From Paludibacter sp. (GTDB taxonomy: Bacteria > Bacteroidota > Bacteroidia > Bacteroidales > Paludibacteraceae): a DNA stretch of 64,000 nt. The stretch spans positions 1 to 64,000 of the forward strand of contig JAQUWU010000004.1 in NCBI GenBank assembly GCA_028692715.1. The letters are read 5' to 3'. This document shows positions 1-10,810 of the stretch, piece by piece. The first letter of the stretch is position 1, and each line of letters starts with the position of its first letter. The notes under the pieces are model-generated. The model was not told where the DNA came from. It saw only the letters and a list, made by a program, of their open reading frames with translations, and did not search any database. Both the position numbers and the translations under genes were made by a program.

Positions 1-1134
1 GGTGAGATGGCAGCTATACAACCTGTTAAAATTCAGTTGGATAATATCTCTTATGAAATACTAACTCAGTCCAATTTAGGGATTGATGTCAGTTTAATGG
101 ATAGTAAAATTAATTTAAGTCTTGATGTTTATGATAAGGTAACCAGTAACTTACTTCAAAAGGATGTAGATGTTCCGTCTTCTACCGGTTATTCAAAAGT
201 AGCTTATTACAATTCAGGAAAGATGGAAAACAAAGGTTGGGAATTTTCGACCGATGTAATTGCTGTAAATAATAAGAAATGGAAAGTATCATTCAATTTC
301 AATATTGCTCAAAACAAAAATCAGATATTGGAACTTCCCGAAAACAAACAAGATTTGAATTATACTTTCGGAAATAAAAACTATGCATATAAATTTACCG
401 AAGGGGAGCCTTTGGGATCGTTCTATGGGTATAAATATCTGGGAGTTTATCAGAATACTACTGAAACCTATGCTCAGGATGCTGCTGGAAATACTATTTT
501 TGATATAAATGATAATCCTGTGGTCACTAAAAACGGTTCGACAAAGGTATATGCTGGAGATGCAAAATATCAGGATGCTAATCATGACGGCGTTATTAAT
601 CAATATGATATTGTTTATATTGGTAACTCAAATCCATTAATTATTGGTGGTTTTGGTATCAATGTAAGTTATAAAAATATTGGTTTAGTGGCAACTTTCC
701 ATGGTCGTGCCGGTCAGAAAGTTATTAATGCAGTTCGTATGAATAACGAATATATGTACGGAAACGATAATCAGAGTACAGCCGTGTTGCGTCGCTGGAG
801 ACATGAAGGTGACGATACAGAAATCCCTCGTGCATTGTACGGTCTCGGGTATAACGATTTAGGTTCTGATCGTTTTTTGGAAGATGCTTCATTCTTGAGA
901 TTAAAGACATTAACATTAAAATATGATTTACCTAAGGATTGGTCAAATAAAATGCATATCAGAAGATTACAAGTTTATATTACCGGATATGATTTATTGA
1001 CTTTAACAGGCTATCAGGGACAAGATCCTGAAATAGGGTTGAGTTATGTTAGTAAACTATATCCAATGTATATCGATAATGCAGCAACCCCAAAACCACA
1101 ACGCGTTGCTTTGGGGCTAAATCTTAATCTTTAA
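1..1134 (+). CDS. SusC/RagA-family TonB-linked outer membrane protein, C-terminal part
   Basis: This is the last 377 codons of a SusC-type outer-membrane transporter. The frame is open at the window edge (GGT GAG before the first ATG), so the true start lies outside and the plug domain is not visible. What is seen is barrel sequence with alternating aromatic strands, the GSFYGYKYLGVYQ segment and a DANHDGVINQYD calcium-loop-like stretch followed by GNSNP, all typical of the distal part of SusC proteins, which end in an aromatic/leucine-rich strand. It is 12 nt upstream of a SusD gene, its expected partner in binding and importing oligosaccharides. The substrate cannot be told from this part. 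Confidence 0.93.
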   Translation, partial: GEMAAIQPVKIQLDNISYEILTQSNLGIDVSLMDSKINLSLDVYDKVTSNLLQKDVDVPSSTGYSKVAYYNSGKMENKGWEFSTDVIAVNNKKWKVSFNFNIAQNKNQILELPENKQDLNYTFGNKNYAYKFTEGEPLGSFYGYKYLGVYQNTTETYAQDAAGNTIFDINDNPVVTKNGSTKVYAGDAKYQDANHDGVINQYDIVYIGNSNPLIIGGFGINVSYKNIGLVATFHGRAGQKVINAVRMNNEYMYGNDNQSTAVLRRWRHEGDDTEIPRALYGLGYNDLGSDRFLEDASFLRLKTLTLKYDLPKDWSNKMHIRRLQVYITGYDLLTLTGYQGQDPEIGLSYVSKLYPMYIDNAATPKPQRVALGLNLNL

Positions 1135-1146
1135 AAAGTTAACCGT

Positions 1147-2625
1147 ATGAAAGTAAATAAATATATAATATACGTTATAATGTTGGCATTAGGATTAAGC
1201 TCTTGTCAGGATTATCTGACAGTATTGCCTGAAAATAACCAAAGCACAACTCAGTATTGGAAAACAAAAGAAGATGTGGAAGCTGTATTAGGTTCGGGTT
1301 ATGTAAAATTAAGAGTTGCACAAGAAGATTTATTTTTGTGGGGTGAAGCCCGTGGAAATGGTATCTATTTCGGTTTGAACGGAACTGACGATCAGAAAGA
1401 TGCACAGAAATTACGTCAGTTTGATATTCTTGCAACAAATAATCTTGCTCAATGGGCTAAATTATATGCAGTAATTAACATGTCAAATTCTGTTATTAAG
1501 TATACTCCGGGTATAGTTGATGCTTCTTTTAATGAAAATGTAAAAAAGTCCTTCCTTTCTGAAGCCTATTTTCAAAGAGCTCTGGCATATTTTTATTTGG
1601 TTCGTCTTTGGAAAGATGTTCCATGGGTTAAAGAACCGTATATAGACGATTCTGCACCCTACGATATTGCACAAACATCCGGCGATGTAATATTGCAAGG
1701 CTGTATTGACGATTTACAAAATTCGTTGGAGGCTGCGAAATCGCGTTTCCCTGAAACGGATGTAGAAAATCCTATTAATACAAAAGGCAGAGCTACAAAA
1801 TGGTCAATTTATGCATTGATAGCCGATATGAATTTATGGTTAGGTAATTATGACGCTTGCGTAAGTGCTTGTGAATCTGTTGTTAACTCGGGTCAGGTAG
1901 GATTAATCAGTGGTCAAAACTGGTTTGCAAATTTTTTTCCGGGAAATAGCAACGAAAGCATTTTTGAGATTCAATACAGTTATGGACTAAACCAGACGAA
2001 TTCATTTATAAGTTGGTATGTTAATGGATACTATTATATTTCGCCTTATCAACAGTTGGTATTTGAACAAAATCCTACTGATATAAGAGGTTTAAAGGCA
2101 TCTTATAGTGTTACCGGATCTATTTGGAAATATATTGGAATTAATTCTACAAGCACTACAACGCGTAGTTCTAGTATCCAAAATGATCAAAATTTCATTA
2201 TCTATCGCTTAGCCGATGTGTATTTAATGGAAGCTGAAGCAAAAATTATGAAAGGCGATTCTGTTAGCATGAGCGAGGGACTTGATTTAATAAATGAAAT
2301 TCGAAATCGAGCTGGTATTAGTCCTTCTGCAGGTAGTTCGCAGAAACTGGATCTTGTAAAAATATTACTGGAAGAACGTCAACGTGAATTTTTTGCCGAA
2401 GGAAAAAACTGGTTTGATTTGTTGAGAATTGGAAGAAGAGAGGATGCGGGATTTAAAGAATTTTTTATTGATCAGGTTTCACAGGTATCTTCTGCCAGTA
2501 CATTGTCAATGATTAAAGCAATTTTACAAGACCCAAATTCTTGGTATCTCCCCATCTCTTCAGACGAATTGATAACGAATAAACTACTGGTTCAAAATCC
2601 ATATTACGCAAATTTGGGTAATTAA
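1147..2625 (+). CDS. SusD/RagB-family nutrient-binding outer membrane lipoprotein
   Basis: A surface lipoprotein that lids the SusC channel and binds glycan. The signal peptide ends in a lipobox (LGLSSC) with Cys20 as the lipidation site. The body has the SusD layout: an N-terminal TPR-like helical part (AYFQRALAYFYLVRLWKDVPWV), a central glycine/aromatic region, and the conserved C-terminal IYRLADVYLMEAEA and ERQREFFAEGKNWFDLLRIGR motifs. Its 492 residues are normal for the family. It lies between the partial susC and two fasciclin lipoproteins with short spacers, so all are probably co-transcribed. Confidence 0.96.
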   Translation: MKVNKYIIYVIMLALGLSSCQDYLTVLPENNQSTTQYWKTKEDVEAVLGSGYVKLRVAQEDLFLWGEARGNGIYFGLNGTDDQKDAQKLRQFDILATNNLAQWAKLYAVINMSNSVIKYTPGIVDASFNENVKKSFLSEAYFQRALAYFYLVRLWKDVPWVKEPYIDDSAPYDIAQTSGDVILQGCIDDLQNSLEAAKSRFPETDVENPINTKGRATKWSIYALIADMNLWLGNYDACVSACESVVNSGQVGLISGQNWFANFFPGNSNESIFEIQYSYGLNQTNSFISWYVNGYYYISPYQQLVFEQNPTDIRGLKASYSVTGSIWKYIGINSTSTTTRSSSIQNDQNFIIYRLADVYLMEAEAKIMKGDSVSMSEGLDLINEIRNRAGISPSAGSSQKLDLVKILLEERQREFFAEGKNWFDLLRIGRREDAGFKEFFIDQVSQVSSASTLSMIKAILQDPNSWYLPISSDELITNKLLVQNPYYANLGN

Positions 2626-2642
2626 TTGAAAGGATAGAAATT

Positions 2643-4223
2643 ATGAAGAAAATTATAGTAATACTTGCAATCGTGACCGGCATATTGTATTCATGTGTCG
2701 ATCCATATGCTACAGATTCAACGCTAATTAAAGATTTAAATACCTTGCCGGCTGCCTCTTATTTGGAAAATGCCGACTCACTAAATGTTTCAATGTGGGT
2801 TGATTTACTGAAATATACAGATTTATACAACACAATGAATCTGGCTGCAGATTATACCTGTTTTGTTCCGGGAAATACTGCAATGCTAACTTATTTGGCA
2901 GAAAAGGGTGTTTCGAAAGTAACTGATTTAAATATAGAGGATGCAAAAATATTAGTTAAATATCATACCATCAAAGGTGCTCTTTATAGTTCTGTAAGCT
3001 TCGAAGAAGGGGTAATACCTGATACTACAGCAACAGGTGATTATTTATCAACTACTTTTCTTGAAAATGGAGGGGCTGTTCAACTTAATCTGGAAGCTTC
3101 AATTACGAAAACGATACATACTACGAATGCGTATATTCATATATTAAATGCTGTTTTAACTCCCGTTACCGAAACATTATGGGAGAAAATACAGTCAGGT
3201 AAATTTTCCATATTTAGTCAGGCTATTGAAGCTATTGGTTATAAAGAAAGGTTAAATACTATTTCCGAAATAATTAATAACAGACAATATAAATATCATT
3301 ATACTTTATTTGCTGTTCCCGATAGTGTGTACCGTGCAAATGGAATTAATGACTTTGCTATCCTTGTTGATAGTTTAAAGGCTGCTCCTGATTACACATT
3401 AGCAACTAATAAGCTGAATTTATATGTAACCTATCATTTGCTGAACCAACAAATTTCGTATGCTTCGCTTGCCTATTTTACACAGGACGATTCAAAACGT
3501 TCAAAGAATTATAATACAATGGCAACCAGTCAGTTGATAAATATTAGTGAAGTGAATAAAGTGCTGTACATAAATTATAATACTGTTTCCAATCAGGGTA
3601 TTACGCTGCTGGAATTGAACAGAAACTGTAAAAATGGTGTAGTACATGTTATTGATGGAATGATGCCGGTTCAATCGCCCAAACCTACTACTGTAAAATG
3701 GGAATTAACTGATTATTCAGTGTTGGCTTCTACATTACCAAAATACAGAACAGCAGGATTAACCAGCCAATATACTTATCAGTTGGAATCGGAAGTAGCG
3801 ACCTGTTACCATTGGTTATCTGTACCCGAATCGAAACCGGGTTTGTATTATGTAATTGCAAATAAAAACGATGCAGTTCCTTATAAAGCGCTGAATTACG
3901 ATTATTTACGGCTTAATTTAGGAACATATGGTTGGGTTGAAATGACTTCGCCTGTGATAGTTGCCGGAACGTATAAGTTGACACTTGAACATTACAATCC
4001 ATTAGCAACTGAACTTCAAGGCAAATTGTGGTTTATTATTGATGGCGTTTATTTTGGCTCTCAGGTAGCTACCAGAGGTGCTTCAAACAAAACAAATCAA
4101 TTCCTGAAAACTGCTATCGGAACAGGTTCTATAACTTTTACAACTACAACCGTTCATACGGTGAGAATTCTAGCTGCTGACGATTATACATCCGATCTTG
4201 ATTGTTTAACATTTACACCCTGA
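2643..4223 (+). CDS. Fasciclin (FAS1)-domain lipoprotein
   Basis: A 526-residue predicted lipoprotein (lipobox around Cys18, GILYSC) with two FAS1-like repeats, roughly residues 45-170 and 190-340. Both show the FAS1 signatures: an early leucine-rich helix, 'FVPGNTAM' or 'FAVPDSVY' (the usual T/AxFAPTNxAF box), and a later 'ILNAVLTPV' or 'VHVIDGMMPV' strand. The last 180 residues form a separate beta-rich domain I do not recognise; it could be a carbohydrate-binding module. It starts 17 nt after susD. In Bacteroidota glycan loci such proteins occupy the place of surface glycan-binding lipoproteins, but that role is inferred from position. Confidence 0.85.
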   Translation: MKKIIVILAIVTGILYSCVDPYATDSTLIKDLNTLPAASYLENADSLNVSMWVDLLKYTDLYNTMNLAADYTCFVPGNTAMLTYLAEKGVSKVTDLNIEDAKILVKYHTIKGALYSSVSFEEGVIPDTTATGDYLSTTFLENGGAVQLNLEASITKTIHTTNAYIHILNAVLTPVTETLWEKIQSGKFSIFSQAIEAIGYKERLNTISEIINNRQYKYHYTLFAVPDSVYRANGINDFAILVDSLKAAPDYTLATNKLNLYVTYHLLNQQISYASLAYFTQDDSKRSKNYNTMATSQLINISEVNKVLYINYNTVSNQGITLLELNRNCKNGVVHVIDGMMPVQSPKPTTVKWELTDYSVLASTLPKYRTAGLTSQYTYQLESEVATCYHWLSVPESKPGLYYVIANKNDAVPYKALNYDYLRLNLGTYGWVEMTSPVIVAGTYKLTLEHYNPLATELQGKLWFIIDGVYFGSQVATRGASNKTNQFLKTAIGTGSITFTTTTVHTVRILAADDYTSDLDCLTFTP

Positions 4224-4244
4224 TAATTCATAACATTTATATTT

Positions 4245-5846
4245 ATGAGAAAGATATATTTTATAATAGCGAGTTTAGTCATTCTGTTTGCTTCGTGTAA
4301 CGACAAATGGGCAGAATATTATTTTGGTTCTTCTTCCATGGAAGAATTACCAGATATGACTATAGTGGAGTATTTGGAAGCTCATCCTGAATATTCTGAA
4401 TTTTATTCTATGTTGAAATCAACCGGCTTAGATAAAGAATTGACAAAGGATCAGCAAATTACCGTTTGGACTGTAAACAATGATGCTATGGCAACTTCAG
4501 GGATTGAACCAACTGATACTTTGCGGATGGAATATCATTTAAATCATTTGCCTTTTATTCGCAGTGATTTGAAAAATGGTTTACGTATTCGTTCTTTTAA
4601 TGGAATTTATTTCCAGATAAGTCAGAAAAATGAGAAGTTATATGCTAATGCATCAGAAATTACAAAATCTGTTCGATTAAAGAATGGTGTGATTCATGAA
4701 TTAGCTTCGCTTATGTTATCCAGAGTGAATATCTATGATTATTTGAAGAACCTTGATGATGATTATTCGATTATTCGAGATTCAATATTTAAATATAATG
4801 TAGTATTGTTTGATAAAACCAACTCAACTCCACTGGGTGTGGATAAAGAAGGAAACACTGTATACGACTCCATTTTTTACATCCATAATCCATTGTTCGA
4901 ATCTGCAGAATTCAATTCTGAATTTAAACAATTTACAGTTTTGCTTCCTAGCAATCAGGTGATTCACGATTGCTACGATGTTTTGGCATCTACCTATCAA
5001 AAAATGGGAAAAACAGTCGAAAGAGTAGATTCTGCCCTCACATTGCAATGGTTGGAAGAAGCCATGTTCTACGACGGTGAAATTACTGATTTCAGTGCAA
5101 CAGATATAAATTCTTCATTCGGAAGAGTGTGGAGAACCACTATTCAGCAGATAGATACAGATAATCCTATCAATATGAGTAATGGTATATTGTATAAAAT
5201 AAAGAAAGTGAAAATACCAAATAATGTAATTATTAGCAGGATTAAATCGTTGGTTCATTATTGGCAATATCAGGAACATATTTATCCGGATAGTTTGGAT
5301 CTATATACTTTTAAAGGATTGTTTAAAGCTCCATCAGTTTATACAAGTGATGCAACACCAAAACCAGATATCTTGCCAAATTACATTGTGCTTACCGTAA
5401 CCGGTGATCCCGATTCAAATGATGAATTGTCTGTCGAATTTCCGCCACTCGAAAGATATATAAGTAGCGAAGATGGACAATATCATGTTCGTGTTATGAA
5501 TGTTCCTGTAGGGGAATATAATTTATACATGGGATTTTGGAGTACCAGTCACCCCTATGTAAATATATATTTCAATGGGGTAAAAATTGGAGGTGAGATT
5601 CAACCAAGTCTTTCAACTCCTTGGAATTATGACCGTGTTACTGAAACTGAAGTAGAACGTGATCCAATTAATGGAACAAAAAAATGGGATGGACTTGGAG
5701 GTTTAGTTGGTGTTGTAAATATTGATGGAGAAGGCATGGCATCATTCAAAATAAAAGTTGAGTTCTCGAAAGTAATGGCTACCGGTTCGAAAAAAAGTAT
5801 GGCTATTTACCATTGGGCTTTAAAACCAACAGCAAATAATTATTAA
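4245..5846 (+). CDS. Second FAS1-domain lipoprotein, DUF5108-like C-terminus
   Basis: A 533-residue predicted lipoprotein with lipobox Cys18 (LFASC). A FAS1 domain at about residues 35-155 carries 'ITVWTVNNDAM' in place of the FAPTN box and ends with 'NGVIHELASLML'. A second, weaker FAS1-like unit follows ('FTVLLPSNQVI', 'SNGILYKI'). The C-terminal 190 residues are beta-rich with many aromatics, as in FAS1/DUF5108 proteins of this phylum. It begins 21 nt after the first FAS1 gene. The two proteins share a layout but little obvious identity, so they look like divergent paralogues. A surface-exposed glycan-binding role is inferred. Confidence 0.8.
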   Translation: MRKIYFIIASLVILFASCNDKWAEYYFGSSSMEELPDMTIVEYLEAHPEYSEFYSMLKSTGLDKELTKDQQITVWTVNNDAMATSGIEPTDTLRMEYHLNHLPFIRSDLKNGLRIRSFNGIYFQISQKNEKLYANASEITKSVRLKNGVIHELASLMLSRVNIYDYLKNLDDDYSIIRDSIFKYNVVLFDKTNSTPLGVDKEGNTVYDSIFYIHNPLFESAEFNSEFKQFTVLLPSNQVIHDCYDVLASTYQKMGKTVERVDSALTLQWLEEAMFYDGEITDFSATDINSSFGRVWRTTIQQIDTDNPINMSNGILYKIKKVKIPNNVIISRIKSLVHYWQYQEHIYPDSLDLYTFKGLFKAPSVYTSDATPKPDILPNYIVLTVTGDPDSNDELSVEFPPLERYISSEDGQYHVRVMNVPVGEYNLYMGFWSTSHPYVNIYFNGVKIGGEIQPSLSTPWNYDRVTETEVERDPINGTKKWDGLGGLVGVVNIDGEGMASFKIKVEFSKVMATGSKKSMAIYHWALKPTANNY

Positions 5847-5943
5847 TGCAAAATAAATAATGTATGAAACAAGTCCTCGATAATCGGGATAATTCTGTTT
5901 GACGCAGATTCGTTTCATGTGACACTAAAAAAAATTATTTACA

Positions 5944-8900
5944 ATGAATAAATTAAAAATATCAACACTAAGTATTGCATTAGTATTTGGTTTTTTATCA
6001 GCATTTGCACAAACTGGTCAGCTGAAAATAGAAGGTACTGTGATAGAACCATATTACAATCATCCTATAGAAGGTGCTGTTGTTAATATTACGGGCTTGA
6101 AATCGTCTGTAAAAACCGATAAGGAAGGTAAATTTTCAACTTACGTTTCATCTGACAAAGGAGAAATAAGTGTTTTTTATCCGGGATATTATAAATGTAT
6201 TCAGCCCATTGCCAGACAAAGTAATAATCGAATCATCCTGATTCCAGAAGAAAAAGTTGGTTACTCTGAATATATGTTATTGCCTTTTAAAGGCGAAATG
6301 AATATTCGTGAAAAGCAAACAAATCTATTTTCTATACAGAAAAGTGATATCCCTGAAAGTCAGAATAGTCTGGAAAAAGTCTTGAGCAAAATCCCGGGTA
6401 TTCAGTTAATTGATAAAAGTGGAATGCCGGGTGAAGGAAGTTATTTTAGTTTAAGAACTACAAATTCTTTTACCGCCAATACTTCACCTTTAATTGTAAT
6501 AAATGGTATCGTTTATATGCCCGATATGAATGAATCAGGTATAATAGGTGGTTTTTCAAAAGGAATTTTAAATTCAATTAATCCGCGTGATATCCAGAAT
6601 ATTACGGTCTTGAAAGGATCCGATGCAACCATGTATGGTTCACTAGGTTCTAACGGTGTAATTATGATTGAGACTGATAAAGCTGTTGATTTAGATACAA
6701 AAGTTGAATTCAATACGCAAATGGGATTTAATGTAAATCAATCAAAATTGCCGGTAATGGGTGTAAACGATTACAAAAGTTATATCGGAAATGTTGCACT
6801 CACAAAATATGATGACATGGCAAATGTGTTGACCTCATTTCCGTTTTTGGTCGACGATGCATCCTATTATTATAAATATCTCTATAATAACAACACCGAT
6901 TGGCAAAGTCTAATCTATTCTCCCGGCTTTACTACCGATAATGTGTTGAAAATTAAAGGTGGTGATGCAATTGCAAAATACGATGTTTCAATTGGTTTTA
7001 AAAATGATGAAGGACAAATATTAGGAACAGATTATTCTAAGTATTATGTCAGACTCAATTCGGATGTAAATCTAAGTCGTAAATTATCCTTTAATTCTTC
7101 GATTTTAATGTCGTATATGGATTATACGGTACAGGAACAAGGTATGCTCGAAGGTACCAATCCAATGTTGGCAGCAATGAAAAAAGGACCGATATTCTCC
7201 CCATTTCAAAAGGATGCAGATAATAATTTACTGCCTGATTTTTCGCCGATACGTGATGCTGATGGAAATTTGATTGAAAACAATCTGGTAAGCAATCCAC
7301 TATCAATTGTAAAAACGATGTACGGAAATCAACATGACTATGATGTTCAGGTAAATGCCGGATTAAATTATAAAATGAATGATAATTTCAGTATCAATGG
7401 TATTATGGGATTGTATTTGAATTACAGTCGTCAGAATATGTTTGTACCCGGAGTTACCGAACAAAGTATTATGCCATTATTTAATAATTTGGCCAATAAT
7501 ACTGTCCGTTCTGCCCAATTAATAACTTATAACAGCTATTTTAATCTGAATGCAAATTATAATAAAATTTTTAATGAAATTCATGCCATCAAAGCTTCGG
7601 TAGGTGCTCAGGTTGCCATGAATACTTCGGAGTATGATGCCGGAACCGGTTATAATACAGCTAATGATTTTTATAAAACACTGGGATATGTAACTACTTC
7701 GAGTCGAAACTATTTTGGTTACAACAATGTATGGAACTGGATGAATTATAACGCAAATGCGCAATATGTTTATAATCATCAATTTGCATTTGGAGCAAAT
7801 CTAGCATTGGATGCGTCGTCTTCAACAGGACAAGATGCAGCTATATTTCAGGTTTATCCCGCAGTTAATGTAACATGGATGATTAAAAACTCATTGTTAT
7901 ACGATGTCGAAATTATTAATAAGCTGAATGTAAGAGCAGAATATGCGACTTCAGGGAACAGCCGTTTTTCATCGAATCTAAGTAAGTATTATTATATTAA
8001 TAAAGTTTATCGCGAAATTTCAGGATTAACTCTTGCCGGAATACCAAACACAAAAATTACTCCTGAGTTAAGCCAAACATTTAATCTCGGTTTTGACCTA
8101 TCGTTATGGAATAATAAACTGGATCTTACAGCTGATATTTACAGTACATTAAATAGTGAATTAATAATGCCGGTATCTGTATCTGCGGCTTATGGAACTG
8201 ATTATCTCTATAAGAATGCAGCTTCAGCCCGAAATACAGGTTTCGAAATAGGAGCTCAATTTGCAGCCATCCAAACGAAAGACTTTAAATGGTATGTTGG
8301 TGCAACTATCTCATCTAACAAAAGTAGTGTTGTATCATTAGGAAGTCAGGATAATTTAATTTACGAAATGGGCGACGGTTCGGCAGTAATTTCCGAGATT
8401 GGTAAACCGTTATATAGTTTCTACGGATACGAAACAGATCCAACACAAACAGTATTTGCAACGCAACAAGATGCGACAGATGCTGCACTGAAAAATGCTG
8501 CCGGATTGTTTTTTTCAGCTGGAGATATTCATTATGTTGATCAGAATGATGATCATATAATTGATGACAGAGATCGTGTAAATCTTGGAAGTGCCTACCC
8601 GAAATTGTTTGGAAGTATTTATACCACACTGCAATATAAAGCTTTTGAACTTTCAGCAAATTTTGGATTTAGTTCTAGTAATATGATGTACAATGCCGTT
8701 CGCAGAAATATGGAGTCGATGACTGATTTTACGAATCAATTGGTTTCTGTAAACAACCGTTGGATGAGTGAAGGACAAATTACGAATATGCCCCGTGCTA
8801 GTTTTGATGACCCGATGGGAAATGCCGCTTTTTCAAATAGATGGATCGAAGATGCATCTTATCTTAAATTAAAAGAATTATCATTGAGCTATAATTTTAA

Positions 8901-9075
8901 ATTCCTTGGTGGTACTACAGTTTATTTGTCTGCCGAAAATCTGTTTACTATTACTAATTATCTGGGACTTGACCCGGAAACAATGTATTCGTATGACGCA
9001 TCACTTCGTGGCTTCGATTATGCGAAAATTCCTTTGGCTCGTACGTTTAGAATAGGGTTTAACTTCAAATTATAA
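5944..9075 (+). CDS. SusC/RagA-family TonB-linked outer membrane transporter
   Basis: A complete 1043-residue SusC-type transporter. The signal peptide ends at SAFAQ. Next come a carboxypeptidase-regulatory-like beta domain (about 27-95, 'IEGTVIEPYYNHPIEGAVVNI'), a TonB plug (about 130-240; 'VLSKIPGIQL', 'PLIVINGIVY', 'ITVLKGSDATMYGS', 'GSNGVIMIET') and a long barrel with 'FYGYETDP' and 'GDIHYVDQNDDHIIDDRDR' near the end. It lies 97 nt after the second FAS1 gene, and a small inverted repeat (5873-5890) sits in that gap. With the SusD gene 10 nt downstream it forms the second uptake pair of the locus. Confidence 0.95.
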   Translation: MNKLKISTLSIALVFGFLSAFAQTGQLKIEGTVIEPYYNHPIEGAVVNITGLKSSVKTDKEGKFSTYVSSDKGEISVFYPGYYKCIQPIARQSNNRIILIPEEKVGYSEYMLLPFKGEMNIREKQTNLFSIQKSDIPESQNSLEKVLSKIPGIQLIDKSGMPGEGSYFSLRTTNSFTANTSPLIVINGIVYMPDMNESGIIGGFSKGILNSINPRDIQNITVLKGSDATMYGSLGSNGVIMIETDKAVDLDTKVEFNTQMGFNVNQSKLPVMGVNDYKSYIGNVALTKYDDMANVLTSFPFLVDDASYYYKYLYNNNTDWQSLIYSPGFTTDNVLKIKGGDAIAKYDVSIGFKNDEGQILGTDYSKYYVRLNSDVNLSRKLSFNSSILMSYMDYTVQEQGMLEGTNPMLAAMKKGPIFSPFQKDADNNLLPDFSPIRDADGNLIENNLVSNPLSIVKTMYGNQHDYDVQVNAGLNYKMNDNFSINGIMGLYLNYSRQNMFVPGVTEQSIMPLFNNLANNTVRSAQLITYNSYFNLNANYNKIFNEIHAIKASVGAQVAMNTSEYDAGTGYNTANDFYKTLGYVTTSSRNYFGYNNVWNWMNYNANAQYVYNHQFAFGANLALDASSSTGQDAAIFQVYPAVNVTWMIKNSLLYDVEIINKLNVRAEYATSGNSRFSSNLSKYYYINKVYREISGLTLAGIPNTKITPELSQTFNLGFDLSLWNNKLDLTADIYSTLNSELIMPVSVSAAYGTDYLYKNAASARNTGFEIGAQFAAIQTKDFKWYVGATISSNKSSVVSLGSQDNLIYEMGDGSAVISEIGKPLYSFYGYETDPTQTVFATQQDATDAALKNAAGLFFSAGDIHYVDQNDDHIIDDRDRVNLGSAYPKLFGSIYTTLQYKAFELSANFGFSSSNMMYNAVRRNMESMTDFTNQLVSVNNRWMSEGQITNMPRASFDDPMGNAAFSNRWIEDASYLKLKELSLSYNFKFLGGTTVYLSAENLFTITNYLGLDPETMYSYDASLRGFDYAKIPLARTFRIGFNFKL

Positions 9076-9085
9076 TATACTGAAT

Positions 9086-10792
9086 ATGAAACGAATACTA
9101 TATATAACAGCATTTATAGGGCTTACCTTGACATTCACAGCATGTGAAGACTTTTTTAATCCTGATACCTCGGAGATATTACTCGAAAAAAATTATGTTG
9201 GTGATTACACCGAATTGTATTCAGGTTATATGGGAATTGCTGCTGCCGTACAAACAGTAGCCGATCAGGCATCATTTCTCGAAGGATTACGTGGAGATTT
9301 ATTAGAACCAACACCCAATGCACCCCGCGAAATTTGGGATGTGTATAATCATGGGGATCTTGCTGGAAATCCGTTTGCAAGTCCAAAAGGGTATTATAAT
9401 GTTATTATTAATGTGAATGATTATCTTGCCCATGTAAATGAATACAGAAGTAAAGATTCAACATCAATATCTGAATCAACCTATAAAGGTTTAGTGGGAG
9501 GTGCTTTGCGTTTCAAATCGTGGGCGTATTTACAATTGGCAAAAATTTACGGCGAAGCCGTTTATTTCGATGATCCGATTACTGCTTATGGAGAAATATC
9601 TAAATATCCAACCCTTAAATTTGACGATATTATTTCTAAATGTATCGATTTGATTGAAGTGGGTGCCAACGGTATTGATGGGAAAGGAGATGTTGTCTGG
9701 TCTATAGAACTTTTTCCCGGTCAGGCACAATCACCTACATCCCTTTCGTGGGATCGTATTTGTCCACCAAAAGAATGTTTGTTAGCCGAATTATATCTTT
9801 ACCAAAATGAATTTCAGAAAGTAAAGGATAATTGTATTGCTTTAATTAAACGCGGTGGTGAAAATGAAGCCTCGTATCAGTTGAATTTGAGCGAATACAA
9901 TGGTGAATGGAAGAACTTTGGATATGCATTTACCCGAAAGGAACATATTACGGTTGAGTTTTACGATTATTCTTTGCATCAAACAAATCGATTTGTCGAT
10001 TATTACTCAAATACATATCCAAACAGTTATTATCTTCGACCTACAACTGTTGCTATGAATAGATTTAATAATCAAACAATTGCTGGTATTCCGGGAGATA
10101 AATATCGTGGTTTAAATGTTTCATTTAAATTGGATAATGGCAATTGGGTATTCTATAAATTTTTACAGGGAAACCTTACTTCTGATAAAATTTATACGAA
10201 TGATGTAATTATTAGTTTGTATCGTGCAGGTGAAATACATTTGTTTTTAGTAGAAGCGTTGGTTGGATTAGGTCGTTTTCAAGAAGCATTGGCGTTTTTA
10301 AACGATGGTGTTGGATCGTTCTACAATTCATTAACGGGTCAGTTTAATCCACCTTTCACCGATTATCCTTCGTGTTTGTACAGAACATCTTCTACCAGCG
10401 AAATGGCAAATCGTGGTATAAGAGGTCGGGTAGGAGTAGATCCGGTAGGTACTTACGCTACAACATCAGCAACTGCTTTAGATACATTAATCAATATCCG
10501 TCGATTGGATTCTTTGATTATAGAAGAAAATTGTTTGGAATTTGCCGGCGAAGGAAAAGCACTTTATGCAATGAACCGTATGGCGCGTCGTTGGTCAGCA
10601 AATAGTAACAATGCGTGGGCTTCTAAATGGATAAATGCTTCGGGTGGTGCTGCTACAACCTTATGGGGAACTAAAATGCAGGATGATTGGGCTGATAAAA
10701 TTGGCGCTAAATATACAAATGGAACAAGTATTTCCGGAAATTTAAAGTCTAATCTTGATAATTGGTTTATTCAGTTTAAGTTGACTGAATAA
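9086..10792 (+). CDS. SusD/RagB-family nutrient-binding outer membrane lipoprotein
   Basis: Partner of the preceding SusC. The lipobox is at Cys20 (LTFTAC). It has the SusD helical framework ('GALRFKSWAYLQLAKIYGEA', 'ECLLAELYLYQNEFQKVKDN', 'ISLYRAGEIHLFLVEALVGL') and a late 'EENCLEFAGEGKALYAMNRM' segment matching the family's C-terminal EERxxEFxxEGxRxxDLxR box. Its 568 residues are at the long end for SusD, and the family signature is more diverged than in the first SusD of the locus. A strong hairpin terminator follows at 10811-10849. Confidence 0.93.
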   Translation: MKRILYITAFIGLTLTFTACEDFFNPDTSEILLEKNYVGDYTELYSGYMGIAAAVQTVADQASFLEGLRGDLLEPTPNAPREIWDVYNHGDLAGNPFASPKGYYNVIINVNDYLAHVNEYRSKDSTSISESTYKGLVGGALRFKSWAYLQLAKIYGEAVYFDDPITAYGEISKYPTLKFDDIISKCIDLIEVGANGIDGKGDVVWSIELFPGQAQSPTSLSWDRICPPKECLLAELYLYQNEFQKVKDNCIALIKRGGENEASYQLNLSEYNGEWKNFGYAFTRKEHITVEFYDYSLHQTNRFVDYYSNTYPNSYYLRPTTVAMNRFNNQTIAGIPGDKYRGLNVSFKLDNGNWVFYKFLQGNLTSDKIYTNDVIISLYRAGEIHLFLVEALVGLGRFQEALAFLNDGVGSFYNSLTGQFNPPFTDYPSCLYRTSSTSEMANRGIRGRVGVDPVGTYATTSATALDTLINIRRLDSLIIEENCLEFAGEGKALYAMNRMARRWSANSNNAWASKWINASGGAATTLWGTKMQDDWADKIGAKYTNGTSISGNLKSNLDNWFIQFKLTE

Positions 10793-10810
10793 TTTTATTA
10801 AAACTTAACA

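Noticed and set aside
8315-8659. 114-codon open frame antisense to the second susC
   Set aside because: A shadow of the barrel coding sequence, with low-complexity composition and no recognisable family.
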